Assembly (NCBI RefSeq): GCF_015752155.1
Contig: NZ_JADOVI010000004.1
Coordinates: forward strand, 186,001 to 250,000
Source: Cryobacterium sp. MP_M3
Lineage (GTDB): Bacteria; Actinomycetota; Actinomycetes; Actinomycetales; Microbacteriaceae
Reading direction: 5' to 3'
DNA: 64,000 nt
This document shows, in pieces, positions 54,101-62,024 of this stretch. The notes under the pieces are model-generated. The model was not told where the DNA came from and made no database searches. It saw only the letters and a program-made list of their open reading frames with translations. Both the position numbers and the translations under genes were made by a program. How positions within the stretch are numbered: the stretch's first letter is position 1; the number at the start of each line of letters is the position of its first letter.

Positions 54101-56020
54101 GATCGGGTCGACGCCGGCCGGGTAGGTCAGGCCCAGGTCGTAGAGGTAGAAGTCCCGGCCGTCGGCGGTTTTGATCTCGAACGGCACTTCGTCGAGCACC
54201 TCGATGCCGAGGTTCTGCAGGAACGGGAGGATCTGGCTCAGGCTCTTCGGCTCCATCATGTAGAGCTTGACCCGGGCATCCTCTACCGTGGCGCCGCGTC
54301 CGGCGGTGCTCCCGTCGTCGGCGTCGGTGACGGTGTCGCCGGCGCCCGCTCCGGTCGGCAGGTAGACGTGCAGCGCGGGCCGGGCCGGGCCGGTGCCGGC
54401 GGCACTCGCCGCAGCGGCTGCCGCGGCGCCGTCCTCGAACCGTCCGATGTCCTCCAGGGCCTCCTCGAGTTCGTAGTCCACCCGGTAGCTGGCGGGGAAC
54501 GCCTCCGCCCACAGTTCGGAGAGTCGCTCCGCCTCCTCCAGCGAGTGGCTCTCGCGCAGTTTCTCGCCGATCCCCTCCGGCCAGGACCGCACGGCCATCA
54601 CCAGCCGGTGCTCGAGCGCGGCGGCGTCGACGACGCCGACCGTGTCGTTCTTCTGCAGCCGGATCCGGAAGAACAGCCGGGCCAGAGCCGACTCGGTCAT
54701 CCGGGCTTCGAAGTCGACGGACTCCGCGTGGAAGGTGTCCCGCAGCTCCTTCTCGATCCGCAGCCGCACGGCCGTGGTGTAGCGGTCGCGGGGGAAGTAG
54801 ACCAGCGCGGTCATGAACCGGCCGTAGACGTCCGGCCGGAGGAAGAGCCGGGTGCGGCGCCGCTCCTGCAGCCGCTGGATCGCCAGCGCGGTACTGAACA
54901 GGGTGGGCACGTCGATCTGGAACAACTCGTCGCGGGGGTAGGTTTCCAGGATGCCGAGGAGCTCCTTGCCGCTGTGCGACCCGGGCGGGAACCCGGCCTG
55001 GTCCATCACGGCGTCGACCTTCTCACGCAGGATCGGCACGTCCCGCACCGAGCTCGTGTACGCCGTGGCCGCGAAGAGGCCGATGAAGCGCTGCTCGCCG
55101 GTCACGTTCCCGTCGGCATCGAAGCTCTTGATTCCGATGTAGTCGAAGTAGGCGGGCCGGTGCACGCTCGACCGCGAGTTCGCCTTGGTGATCACCAGGG
55201 CGCTGCGCTCACGCGCCTTGAGCCGGCCGGCATCCGTCAGGTGCTGGATCTGGTGGCCGTCGTCCGTGGAACGCAGCAGCCCCAGGCCGCTGCCGTCACG
55301 GATGCTCAGCACGTCTTCTCCGTCGACGGTCTCCAGGTCGTACTCCCGGTAGCCGAGGAAGGTGAAGTTGTCCCGGTCGAGCCAGCGGAGCAGATCCTGC
55401 GCCTGCTTGATCTCCTGGATTCCCTCGGCGTGGGCGACGTGGCCGAGGTCGTCGGCGATCTGCAGGGCCTTCGTGCGCATGGCCTGCCAGTCCTCGTTCG
55501 CGGCGCGAACGTCGCCGAGCACCTTGGCCAGCCCGGCGACGAGGGAAGCTCGTGCCTCGTCGTTGGCGGTTTCGATCTCGATCGCGATCCACGACTCGAC
55601 CTGGGTGACGGTCTCCTCGGCGGCGCCCGGACGGGCGCCGTCGCCGCCGTGCACCCGGCTGACGCCGACCAGCTCGTTGGTGTCGCGGTCCCGGGTGACG
55701 ACGAGGAGCGGGTGCACCTCGAGGTGGATGGCGGAATGCTGGCGCACCAGCTCGGCGGTGACAGAGTCGACCAGGAACGGCATGTCATCGGTGACGATGT
55801 AGACGACGCTGCGGCCGGCTTCGTTCTCGATCTCGATGTTCGGGGTGTGCGGCGTGCGGCTCCGGGCGACCTCCCAGTGGTGGATGGCCCGCTCCCGGAG
55901 CAGTTCGGTGGGGTAGTTCCGGGCGTCTTCACGGGCCAGGTGCTCGTAGTAGTCGCCCAGGAAAGCGTCGAGTGTGCTGCCTGCCGGGGATTGCCCGGTG
56001 CGGGTGGACTCAGACGTCAT
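51149..56020 (-). CDS. NAD-specific glutamate dehydrogenase, large (about 180 kDa) class
   Basis: A 1623-residue enzyme of the GDH-180 group found in actinobacteria and proteobacteria, converting glutamate to 2-oxoglutarate and ammonia with NAD+. The N-terminal regulatory region (ACT-like, about 1-650) includes [17 protein letters not shown]; the catalytic core (about 700-1250) contains [58 protein letters not shown] and DPNPD; a long C-terminal domain follows ([20 protein letters not shown]). ATG 56020 has GGAGG about 11 nt upstream. A long open frame on the other strand is a shadow caused by GC-rich codon use. Confidence 0.94.
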   Translation of the reverse strand: [1623 protein letters not shown]

Positions 56021-56104
56021 TGAAATAAGCCTCCATCAGAAAATCTCCGCGTCATTGCGGAATTACGTGCGTACGATCCGGGGCATGCGACTGCCACGCC
56101 CGTG

Positions 56105-56118
56105 TCTACCATCGTAGA
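56105..56118. promoter_or_regulatory. Short dyad in the glutamate dehydrogenase upstream region
   Basis: TCTAC-CATC-GTAGA is a perfect 5-bp dyad 85 nt upstream of the glutamate dehydrogenase start and 126 nt upstream of the divergent oxidoreductase. It has the size of a half-operator for a winged-helix regulator. Only symmetry and position support it. Confidence 0.3.
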
Positions 56119-56243
56119 TTCGTCGGCGGGCTTCCGCGGCCCGAACCACCGGGCAGTCCGGGATCGGGTGCTCAATCCGCCGACGACCGAGCCTGTCGAA
56201 GGCCCACCCACCGCACACCAGCTGCCGAGCGTAGGCTGACCCG

Positions 56244-57221
56244 ATGCGCGCAATCACCGTCGAAACCCCCGGGGGCCCCGAAGCCCTCACGCTCGGCACC
56301 GTCGCCGACCTCAGCGTCGGGACCAGGGACATCCGGATTCGGGTGGCCGCGGCCGGCGTGAACCGCGCGGACGTGGCCCAACGGCTCGGAGCCTATCCTT
56401 CGCCCGCCGGGGCGCCGGACTGGCCCGGGCTCGAGGTGTCCGGCGTCGTGACCGAGGTCGGGCCTGAGGCAACCCGGTTCACGGTCGGCGACCGGGTCTG
56501 CGCCCTGCTCGCGGGCGGCGGCTACGCCTCCGAGGCCGTGGTGCACGAAGATCTGGCCCTGCCGGTGCCGGACTCGGTCGACCTGGTCGACGCGGCCGGG
56601 CTCCCCGAGGCGCTGGCCACCGTGTGGTCCAATGTGTTCATGAGCGCCGGCCTTGCCGCCGGCGAGATCCTGCTCGTGCACGGCGGCGCCAGCGGCATCG
56701 GCACCACCGCGATCCAGCTGGGCAGGCTGGCCGGCGCGCGGGTGGCCGTGACGGCCGGCTCGGCGGAGAAGCTGGCCGTGTGCCGCAGCCTCGGCGCCGA
56801 GATCCTGATCGACTACCGCGAACAGGATTTCGCCGCGGAGATGAAGGACGCGACCGACTCGCACGGCGCCGACGTGATCCTCGACATCATCGGCGGCTCC
56901 TACGCGGCACGCAATGTGGACGCGCTCGCCGTAGACGGCCGCATCATGGTGATCGCCAACCAGAGCGGCGAGAACGCGAGCTTCAACCCGTTCCACCTGA
57001 TGCAGAAGCGCGGCCGCTATTGGGGCACCACGCTGCGCGCCCGCCCGTTCGAGCAGAAGGCCGCGATCATGCGCGGGCTGCTGACGGATGTCTGGCCCTG
57101 GCTCGAGTCCGGCGCCTTCCGCCCGGTCATCGACAGCCGGTTCTCGTTCGCCGAGGCGGCGGATGCGCACCGCCGCATGGAGGCATCCGCTCACGTGGGC
57201 AAGATCGTGCTGGTACCGTGA
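56244..57221 (+). CDS. NAD(P)H:quinone oxidoreductase, PIG3/QOR-type MDR protein
   Basis: A 325-residue zinc-free medium-chain reductase. Seen: AAGVNRADVAQRLGAYP (catalytic region of PIG3-type enzymes), WPGLEVSGVV, VGDRVCALLAGGGYA, the nucleotide fold VHGGASGIGTTAIQLG, and RARPFEQKAAI near 270. Such enzymes reduce quinones or detoxify reactive carbonyls using NADPH. It is divergent from the glutamate dehydrogenase gene, with 223 bp between them that include a fragment (GCCTGTCGAAGG) of a dispersed palindromic repeat type. Confidence 0.9.
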   Translation: MRAITVETPGGPEALTLGTVADLSVGTRDIRIRVAAAGVNRADVAQRLGAYPSPAGAPDWPGLEVSGVVTEVGPEATRFTVGDRVCALLAGGGYASEAVVHEDLALPVPDSVDLVDAAGLPEALATVWSNVFMSAGLAAGEILLVHGGASGIGTTAIQLGRLAGARVAVTAGSAEKLAVCRSLGAEILIDYREQDFAAEMKDATDSHGADVILDIIGGSYAARNVDALAVDGRIMVIANQSGENASFNPFHLMQKRGRYWGTTLRARPFEQKAAIMRGLLTDVWPWLESGAFRPVIDSRFSFAEAADAHRRMEASAHVGKIVLVP

Positions 57222-57250
57222 CGGCGAGTGCGGGGTGTCGACAGGCACGA

Positions 57251-57280
57251 CCACCGGCCGCTCTACCACCGGCCGCTCTA
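57251..57280 (+). repeat. 15-bp perfect direct duplication before the macro-like gene
   Basis: CCACCGGCCGCTCTA is repeated at 57251 and 57266. The second copy merges into TACACT (57279-57284), a plausible -10 box whose expected transcription start falls at the ATG at 57292, suggesting a leaderless mRNA. Confidence 0.85.
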
Positions 57281-57291
57281 CACTGGCGGGC

Positions 57292-57636
57292 ATGATGATC
57301 ACACAGCTGGACCCAGGCGAGGTCTTCGTGTTCGGCTCCAACGCCGCCGGCTGGCACGCCGGCGGGGCGGCCGCGACGGCGCTGGAGAGATTCGGTGCGG
57401 TCTGGGGCGAGGGGCACGGCCTGCACGGGCAGTCCTATGCGATCGACACGATGAGCGGGTTCGAGACGCTCGCCGCTGAGGCGGCGACTTTTCTCGCCTT
57501 CGCGGCCGAGCATCCGGAACTCACGTTCCTGGTCACCGAGATCGGCTGCGGAATCGCGGGCTACTCCCCCGCCGAAGTCGCGCCCTTGTTCCGCGGGGCC
57601 GGGGCGAACGTCGTACTGCCCGAGCGGTTCCGCTGA
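57292..57636 (+). CDS. Small macro-like (A1S_2505-type) protein
   Basis: A 114-residue protein. VFVFGSNAAGWHAGGAAATALERFGAVWGEG, GLHGQSYAIDT and FLVTEIGCGIAGYSPAEVAPLF match the phage- and plasmid-associated A1S_2505 type, a compact relative of macrodomains (the FGSNxxGxHxGGAA loop corresponds to the ADP-ribose phosphate loop). Ligand and role are not known; ADP-ribose binding is possible. It follows a 15-bp duplication and may be leaderless. Two adjacent ATGs (57292, 57295) leave one residue of uncertainty. Confidence 0.8.
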   Translation: MMITQLDPGEVFVFGSNAAGWHAGGAAATALERFGAVWGEGHGLHGQSYAIDTMSGFETLAAEAATFLAFAAEHPELTFLVTEIGCGIAGYSPAEVAPLFRGAGANVVLPERFR

Positions 57637-57682
57637 CCGGCCGGCCCCTGACCGAGGCGGCGGATGCCTGCCCGGCGCCGGG

Positions 57683-58456
57683 CTAGATGTCGAATTCCTC
57701 CGGCACGCCCGCCGAAGTCTTCGCCGCGCCATCGGCCTCGCGCAGCGCCTGCCGGGCGGTCTGCCGCACCGTCTCATGCACGGACTCGTCGGTGTAGGTG
57801 GAGGTGACGAGGATCGGCATGTGGTCGGAGGTGCCCTGCGGCAGCGTCTCGACGTTGTCGATGGTGAGCCCGGTGGAGGTCGCGAGGTCGAAGTGCCCGC
57901 GGAAAAACTTGTACCGGGTGTAGGTGCGCGAGTCGCTCAGGGTGAGGTCGTAGCCGGACTTGTTGATCTTGTCGCCGAGGTTGCGCTTGAAGACCGGGTA
58001 GTTGTAGTCGCCGACCATCAGGGTGGGCAGCCCCGGCCCGAGGAGGTTCAGCTCCTCGTGCGCCGACCGGATCTGGTTGCGGCGGAGCGAGTTCAGCGCG
58101 GTGAGCGGTGCGGCGTGGAACGAGGCCACGACGAGTTCCCGGTCGGAGACCCGGTCGATCAGCCGGGTGCCGATCAGGCGTTCATGGGCGGGGGTGAGCA
58201 GCCGGTCGTGCAGGGACTTCTTGAGCGCGAACGCCTGCGTCTTGACGGCCTCGAACCGGTCCTTGCGATAGTAGATCGCGAGGCCGAGCCGGTTCGTCAG
58301 GGTGGAGTCGGCCAGGTGCAGCAGGCCGATCTCGGCGGGCAGCTCGAGCGTGTCGCATTCCTGCAGGCACAGGAGGTCGGGCTCGTACTGTTCGTCCAGC
58401 GCACTGAGCTCACCGCTGGCACGGTTCTTGCGGAGGTTGTAGCTGATGACCCTCAC
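57683..58456 (-). CDS. Endonuclease/exonuclease/phosphatase-fold protein
   Basis: A 257-residue member of the EEP (DNase I/AP-endonuclease-like) superfamily. Core motifs: VISYNLRKNRA with catalytic Asn, LLCLQECDT with metal Glu, VASFHAAPLT, MVGDYNYPVF (the usual GDFN), and TSDHMPILV with the catalytic His. Substrate may be nucleic acid or a phospholipid. GTG 58456 starts just at the first core strand; in-frame upstream codons reach toward the palindromic element and look non-coding. The ribosome site is weak. Confidence 0.87.
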   Translation of the reverse strand: MRVISYNLRKNRASGELSALDEQYEPDLLCLQECDTLELPAEIGLLHLADSTLTNRLGLAIYYRKDRFEAVKTQAFALKKSLHDRLLTPAHERLIGTRLIDRVSDRELVVASFHAAPLTALNSLRRNQIRSAHEELNLLGPGLPTLMVGDYNYPVFKRNLGDKINKSGYDLTLSDSRTYTRYKFFRGHFDLATSTGLTIDNVETLPQGTSDHMPILVTSTYTDESVHETVRQTARQALREADGAAKTSAGVPEEFDI

Positions 58457-58592
58457 GGCAGACCTGTTTCCGACTCGATGGATGGGCTTCCAGCCTACGT
58501 TTCCTCGGCGGGGAACTTCCAATCGAGTATCCGGCGGCGACCGCTCGACGGCCATGAGCCGGCCCGGCGGGCTGGTGTCTCGGCAGCCCTAC

Positions 58593-58688
58593 GTGCGTAA
58601 CTCCTGCAATTCCGGGGGCCGGTTCCGAAGCCCCGCGGGATTCCGCGGGCGGCGATTTCGGAATCCAGGAATTGCAGGAGTTATGCAC
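58593..58688. repeat. Intergenic palindromic element, copy B
   Basis: The 21-nt ends 58593-58613 and 58668-58688 are inverted copies with one mismatch and contain GTAACTCCTGCA / TGCAGGAGTTATGC, the same as copy A. The interior folds further: CCCGCGG-GATT-CCGCGGG and flanking TTCCGAA / TTCGGAA. It lies between an EEP gene and an LLM gene on the minus strand, in a 292-bp gap with no other content. Confidence 0.88.
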
Positions 58689-58748
58689 ATAAACCGGACG
58701 GACGGACGGGCCGGACGGGCCGGACGGCGGCTGGGCGGCGAGGTGAGG

Positions 58749-59768
58749 TCAGCGCCAGCCGAGGGCCGGGGCCACTTGCCGCACGATCGACTCGAGCAGG
58801 TGCGCGTTGTAGGCGACGCCGAGCTGGTTCGGGATGGTGACCAGCACCGTGTCCGCCTCGCGCACAGCCGCATCGTCGGCCAGTTGAGCGGCGATCAGGT
58901 CGGGCTCCCCCACGTAACTCTTGCCGAAGCGGGCGAGACCGCCGTCGAGGTAGCCGACCTGGTCTTCCTCCTCGGCACCGGCCTTGCGGCCGAAGTAGGC
59001 GCGGTCCTGGTCGTTGACGATCGGCAGGATGCTGCGACTCACCGACACCCGCGGCGTGCCCGGGTGGCCTGCCGCGGCCCAGGCGGCGCGGAAGTGCGCG
59101 ATCTGCTCGGCCTGCAGGTCGCCGAACGCCACCCCGGTTTCTTCGGTGAGCAGGGTCGAGCTCATCAGGTTCATGCCCTGTTCACCGGCCCATTCTGCGG
59201 TCTTTCGGGTGCCGGAACCCCACCAGATCCGCTCGCTGAGGCCGGGCGATTGCGGCTGAATCGGGAGCAGCCCGGCGCGCCCGGTCATCTGCGGGTTCGC
59301 CGGAGCGATCCCGGCGCCGGCGATCGCGGCCCGGAAGATGGCAGTGCGGGCACGGGCGTCATCCGCGTCGGTGCTGCCCTCCGCCGGAACGTACCCGAAC
59401 GATTCGTAGCCGCGGAGGGCGGTCTCGGGCGAGCCTCGGCTGACGCCGAGCTGGAGACGGCCGTTGCTGATCAGGTCGGTGATGGCGGCTTCCTCCGCCA
59501 TGTAGAGCGGGTTCTCGTAGCGCATGTCGATCACTCCGGTGCCGAGCTCGATCCGGCTGGTGCGCGCGGCCATCGCGGCGAGGAGCGGGAACGGTGACGC
59601 GAACTGGGGCGCGAAGTGGTGCACCCGCACGTAGGCGCCGTCGATGCCGAGTTCCTCGGCGGCCTCGGCCAGTTCCACCGTCTGCACGAGGGCGTCCCTG
59701 GCGGTGCGCGCAAGCGAACCCTGCACGGGCTGGTGATGGCCGAAGGAGAGGAATCCGATGCGCTTCAT
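58749..59768 (-). CDS. LLM-class flavin-dependent oxidoreductase
   Basis: A 339-residue luciferase-like monooxygenase. The N-terminus RIGFLSFGHH, the barrel segments ELGIDGAYVRVHHFAPQF, SRIELGTGVIDMRYENPLYMAEEAA and the substrate-side GRLQLGVSRGSPE match the family. FMN or F420 may be the cofactor; the substrate is not readable. ATG 59768 (MKRIGFLSFG) begins at strand 1; in-frame codons upstream are Ala-rich without a ribosome site. Confidence 0.9.
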   Translation of the reverse strand: MKRIGFLSFGHHQPVQGSLARTARDALVQTVELAEAAEELGIDGAYVRVHHFAPQFASPFPLLAAMAARTSRIELGTGVIDMRYENPLYMAEEAAITDLISNGRLQLGVSRGSPETALRGYESFGYVPAEGSTDADDARARTAIFRAAIAGAGIAPANPQMTGRAGLLPIQPQSPGLSERIWWGSGTRKTAEWAGEQGMNLMSSTLLTEETGVAFGDLQAEQIAHFRAAWAAAGHPGTPRVSVSRSILPIVNDQDRAYFGRKAGAEEEDQVGYLDGGLARFGKSYVGEPDLIAAQLADDAAVREADTVLVTIPNQLGVAYNAHLLESIVRQVAPALGWR

Positions 59769-59869
59769 GCCGGATGCAGCGCCCGCGGCCCGCGCGCTAT
59801 TCCCGGCTGCGGTCACGGAATCCGGCCGACGGATGCCCCGCGTCGCGACCGCGTCGACTCAGCGCAGGC

Positions 59870-60322
59870 TCACTGCACGCTCAGGCCATCCGGGCTCGGG
59901 GTCACTCCGCCGGCCCGCCCCTTCGACCGCCCGACCCTTCGCACTTGGAGGGTGTCGAGCCGACGCTCCACGACGGCCCCGACGGGCAGGACCGCGGCGC
60001 AACCGACGAGGTCGTCGAGCATGTTCGGCGCCTCGCGCACGAAGCATCCCCAGCACCAGCCCTCGGCGATGAAGCATGCCGCGAGGGCCTGCTCGTAGTC
60101 CTCAATGGTGAGCCCGGAGACGTCGATCACCCTGGCCGTGGTGGTGCTCTGGTGAGAACTCATTCCGAGGAACGAGCGCCCGCACGCGCACTTTCGGCCG
60201 TACGGATCGAGCCAGCTCATCGGGCACGGGTCGAGCATGAACACCAACTCGCCCTCTATACAGCGGTTCTCATCGCTCCGGCGCGTGCCCTGGGTGGATC
60301 GGGTCGCCACGAGTACCTTCAT
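59870..60322 (-). CDS. Cys-rich small protein of an actinobacterial DUF family (DUF7715-like)
   Basis: A 150-residue protein. MKVLVATRSTQGTR at the start, CIEGELVFM, a CACGRSFLGMSSH metal-binding-like segment and TTTARV followed by a helix with IEDYEQALAACF match a family seen in many actinobacteria; I recall it as DUF7715 but could not verify the number. Another Cys group, GWCWGCF, lies near residue 92. Function unknown; the Cys/His pattern suggests a bound metal. ATG 60322 is favoured over ATG 60328 because GAGGAG is directly before the latter, leaving no spacing. Confidence 0.72.
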   Translation of the reverse strand: MKVLVATRSTQGTRRSDENRCIEGELVFMLDPCPMSWLDPYGRKCACGRSFLGMSSHQSTTTARVIDVSGLTIEDYEQALAACFIAEGWCWGCFVREAPNMLDDLVGCAAVLPVGAVVERRLDTLQVRRVGRSKGRAGGVTPSPDGLSVQ

Positions 60323-60493
60323 TGTCATCTCCTCGGTCTCGGCACGAGCGTCAGGGAGCAATGGTGAGCAGCTGGTCAGCTGTGGCTGACGGTAGTGGCA
60401 GCCACCGACATTGCTGCCGCGCGTGCCGCAGGCCGCTGAATAGACTCGTCAGCACGGGCGAGCACCGCCGTTGAACTCAAAGGTGGAACCGAG

Positions 60494-61093
60494 ATGGCCC
60501 AGAACGACATCGTGCTGGTGCGGCACGGGCAGACCCAGTGGAGCATCGCCGGGCGGCACACTGGCCGCACCGACATCCCGCTGACCGACCTGGGCCGGCA
60601 GCAGGCGGATGCCCTCGGCGAGATGCTGGACGGCCGGGACTTCTCCCTGGTGCTGTCGAGCCCGCTGAAACGCGCCTGGGAGACCATGCAGCGCGCTGGG
60701 TATGCCGACCAGGGCATGCCTGACGAGAACATTCTCGAGTGGGACTATGGCGTGTTCGAGGGTCGGACGACCGCGGACATCCGCTCGTCGCAGCCCGACT
60801 GGTCGGTCTGGACCTCCCCCATCGACGGCGGCGAAACCGTCGACCAGGTCGGCGCGCGAGCCGACCTGGCCATCGAACGATGCCTCGCCGTCCCCGGGCC
60901 GGTCTCCGTGTTCGCCCACGGGCATTTCCTGCGGATCATGACGGCCCGCTGGATGGGCCTGCTCGCTGCGGCGGGCCGGCACCTGAGCCTCGGCACCGCC
61001 ACGGTGTCCACGCTGGGCTGGGAGCGCGAGAACCGCGTGCTGCAGATGTGGAACGACGCCTGTCACCTCAACTCGATGGACCCCGTGGTCTGA
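60494..61093 (+). CDS. Histidine phosphatase (phosphoglycerate mutase-like) family protein
   Basis: A 199-residue branch-1 histidine phosphatase. The phospho-His motif is VLVRHGQTQWS; SSPLKRAWET supplies the second Arg, EWDYGVFEGRT the acid region, and VFAHGHFLRIM the second His. Such proteins act on sugar phosphates, nucleotides or mycothiol-related phosphates; no substrate can be named. AAGGTGG is upstream of ATG 60494. The stop codon lies inside a 9-bp tandem repeat. Confidence 0.9.
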   Translation: MAQNDIVLVRHGQTQWSIAGRHTGRTDIPLTDLGRQQADALGEMLDGRDFSLVLSSPLKRAWETMQRAGYADQGMPDENILEWDYGVFEGRTTADIRSSQPDWSVWTSPIDGGETVDQVGARADLAIERCLAVPGPVSVFAHGHFLRIMTARWMGLLAAAGRHLSLGTATVSTLGWERENRVLQMWNDACHLNSMDPVV

Positions 61094-61125
61094 CCCGGCT
61101 GACCCGGCTGACCCGGCTGGCCCGG
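61090..61125 (+). repeat. 9-bp tandem repeats starting at the histidine phosphatase stop
   Basis: CTGACCCGG occurs at 61090, 61099 and 61108, then as CTGGCCCGG at 61117, and degenerates into CTGG/CCTGG runs to about 61162. The first three units each give an in-frame TGA (61091, 61100, 61109). The repeat fills the gap to the convergent alpha/beta hydrolase. Confidence 0.95.
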
Positions 61126-61169
61126 TCTGGCCTGGTCTGGCCTGGCTGATCCGGCTGGCCCGGCGAAGG

Positions 61170-62024
61170 TCAGGTCCGGCGGCGGCGGGTGCGCGCGGTC
61201 GACGGCGCGCCCACGGCAGACACACCACCGAGGAAGCCCAGCACCTCCTGCACAAAGCCGGGAGCAGTCTGCGTGCCCATATGCCCGCTCCCGGGATAGA
61301 GGAGGAGCTGCCCGCGCGGGATCAGCGCCGCCGTCTCCGTGAACAGCTCCGGGCTGTAGAACGCGTCCCGGTCCCCGCCGATCACGAGGGTCGGCGCGGT
61401 GATCTCGTGCAGGCGGTCCCGCAGGTCGAAGCCGTCTTCGGCGTGGATGGTGGCGAGCAGGTCGGAGGTGCTCGTGCGGAAGAAGGCCGGGCCGATCAGC
61501 CAGCCGAGCGCCGCGAGGATATTCCGGGTGCCCACGGTCGCCCCCAGCAGCCCGAACATCTCGGCGGCCGCCCGGCGGGGGTGCTCCGCCCGCAGTTCCT
61601 CCGACACCCGCAACTGCACCGGGGCACCTCGCGGTCCCAGCCGGTAAGCGGCGGAGACGATCACGAGCCGCTTGACGACATCCGGGTGGTCGGCGGCGAG
61701 CTGGAGTGCGACGCTGCCTCCAGTCGAGAAGGCCAGCACGTCGACGGGTCCGCTGAACCGGAGCCGCAGGGCCTCGGCGTAATCACGCGCCAGCTCGGCC
61801 ATGGTCGCGTCCAGGGCCAGGCTCGGGCGACGATTGACCCACCAGACGCGGCGGGTCCGCGCGAACGGCAGCAGCGGCTGAGTCAGGGCCCGCCGTTCGC
61901 TGCCGATCGGGTTGGCATGGTTGGTGCTGATCCCGGGCAGCACGACCAGCGGCGGCCCTGACCCGAAACTGAGGAACGGCAGCCCGCCGCGCAGGGTGCC
62001 GAAAACGTGTGTGCTGTCAGGCAT
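61170..62024 (-). CDS. Alpha/beta hydrolase
   Basis: A 284-residue alpha/beta-hydrolase fold protein. The oxyanion strand PPLVVLPGIS, nucleophile elbow AFSTGGS (Ser near 102; the first Gly of the usual GxSxG is Phe-preceded Ala), acid GGDRDAFY near 222 and His in PGSGHMG near 250 form a full triad. Substrate unknown. The C-terminal RTRRRRT is basic. Converges with the histidine phosphatase across a tandem repeat. Confidence 0.88.
   Translation of the reverse strand: MPDSTHVFGTLRGGLPFLSFGSGPPLVVLPGISTNHANPIGSERRALTQPLLPFARTRRVWWVNRRPSLALDATMAELARDYAEALRLRFSGPVDVLAFSTGGSVALQLAADHPDVVKRLVIVSAAYRLGPRGAPVQLRVSEELRAEHPRRAAAEMFGLLGATVGTRNILAALGWLIGPAFFRTSTSDLLATIHAEDGFDLRDRLHEITAPTLVIGGDRDAFYSPELFTETAALIPRGQLLLYPGSGHMGTQTAPGFVQEVLGFLGGVSAVGAPSTARTRRRRT

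Noticed and set aside
51779..56023. 1414-codon open frame on the plus strand opposite glutamate dehydrogenase
   Set aside because: It mirrors a clearly coding gene; the translation is rich in Gly/Arg/Val/Glu-Val-His repeats with no domain. GC-rich third positions leave opposite frames open by chance.
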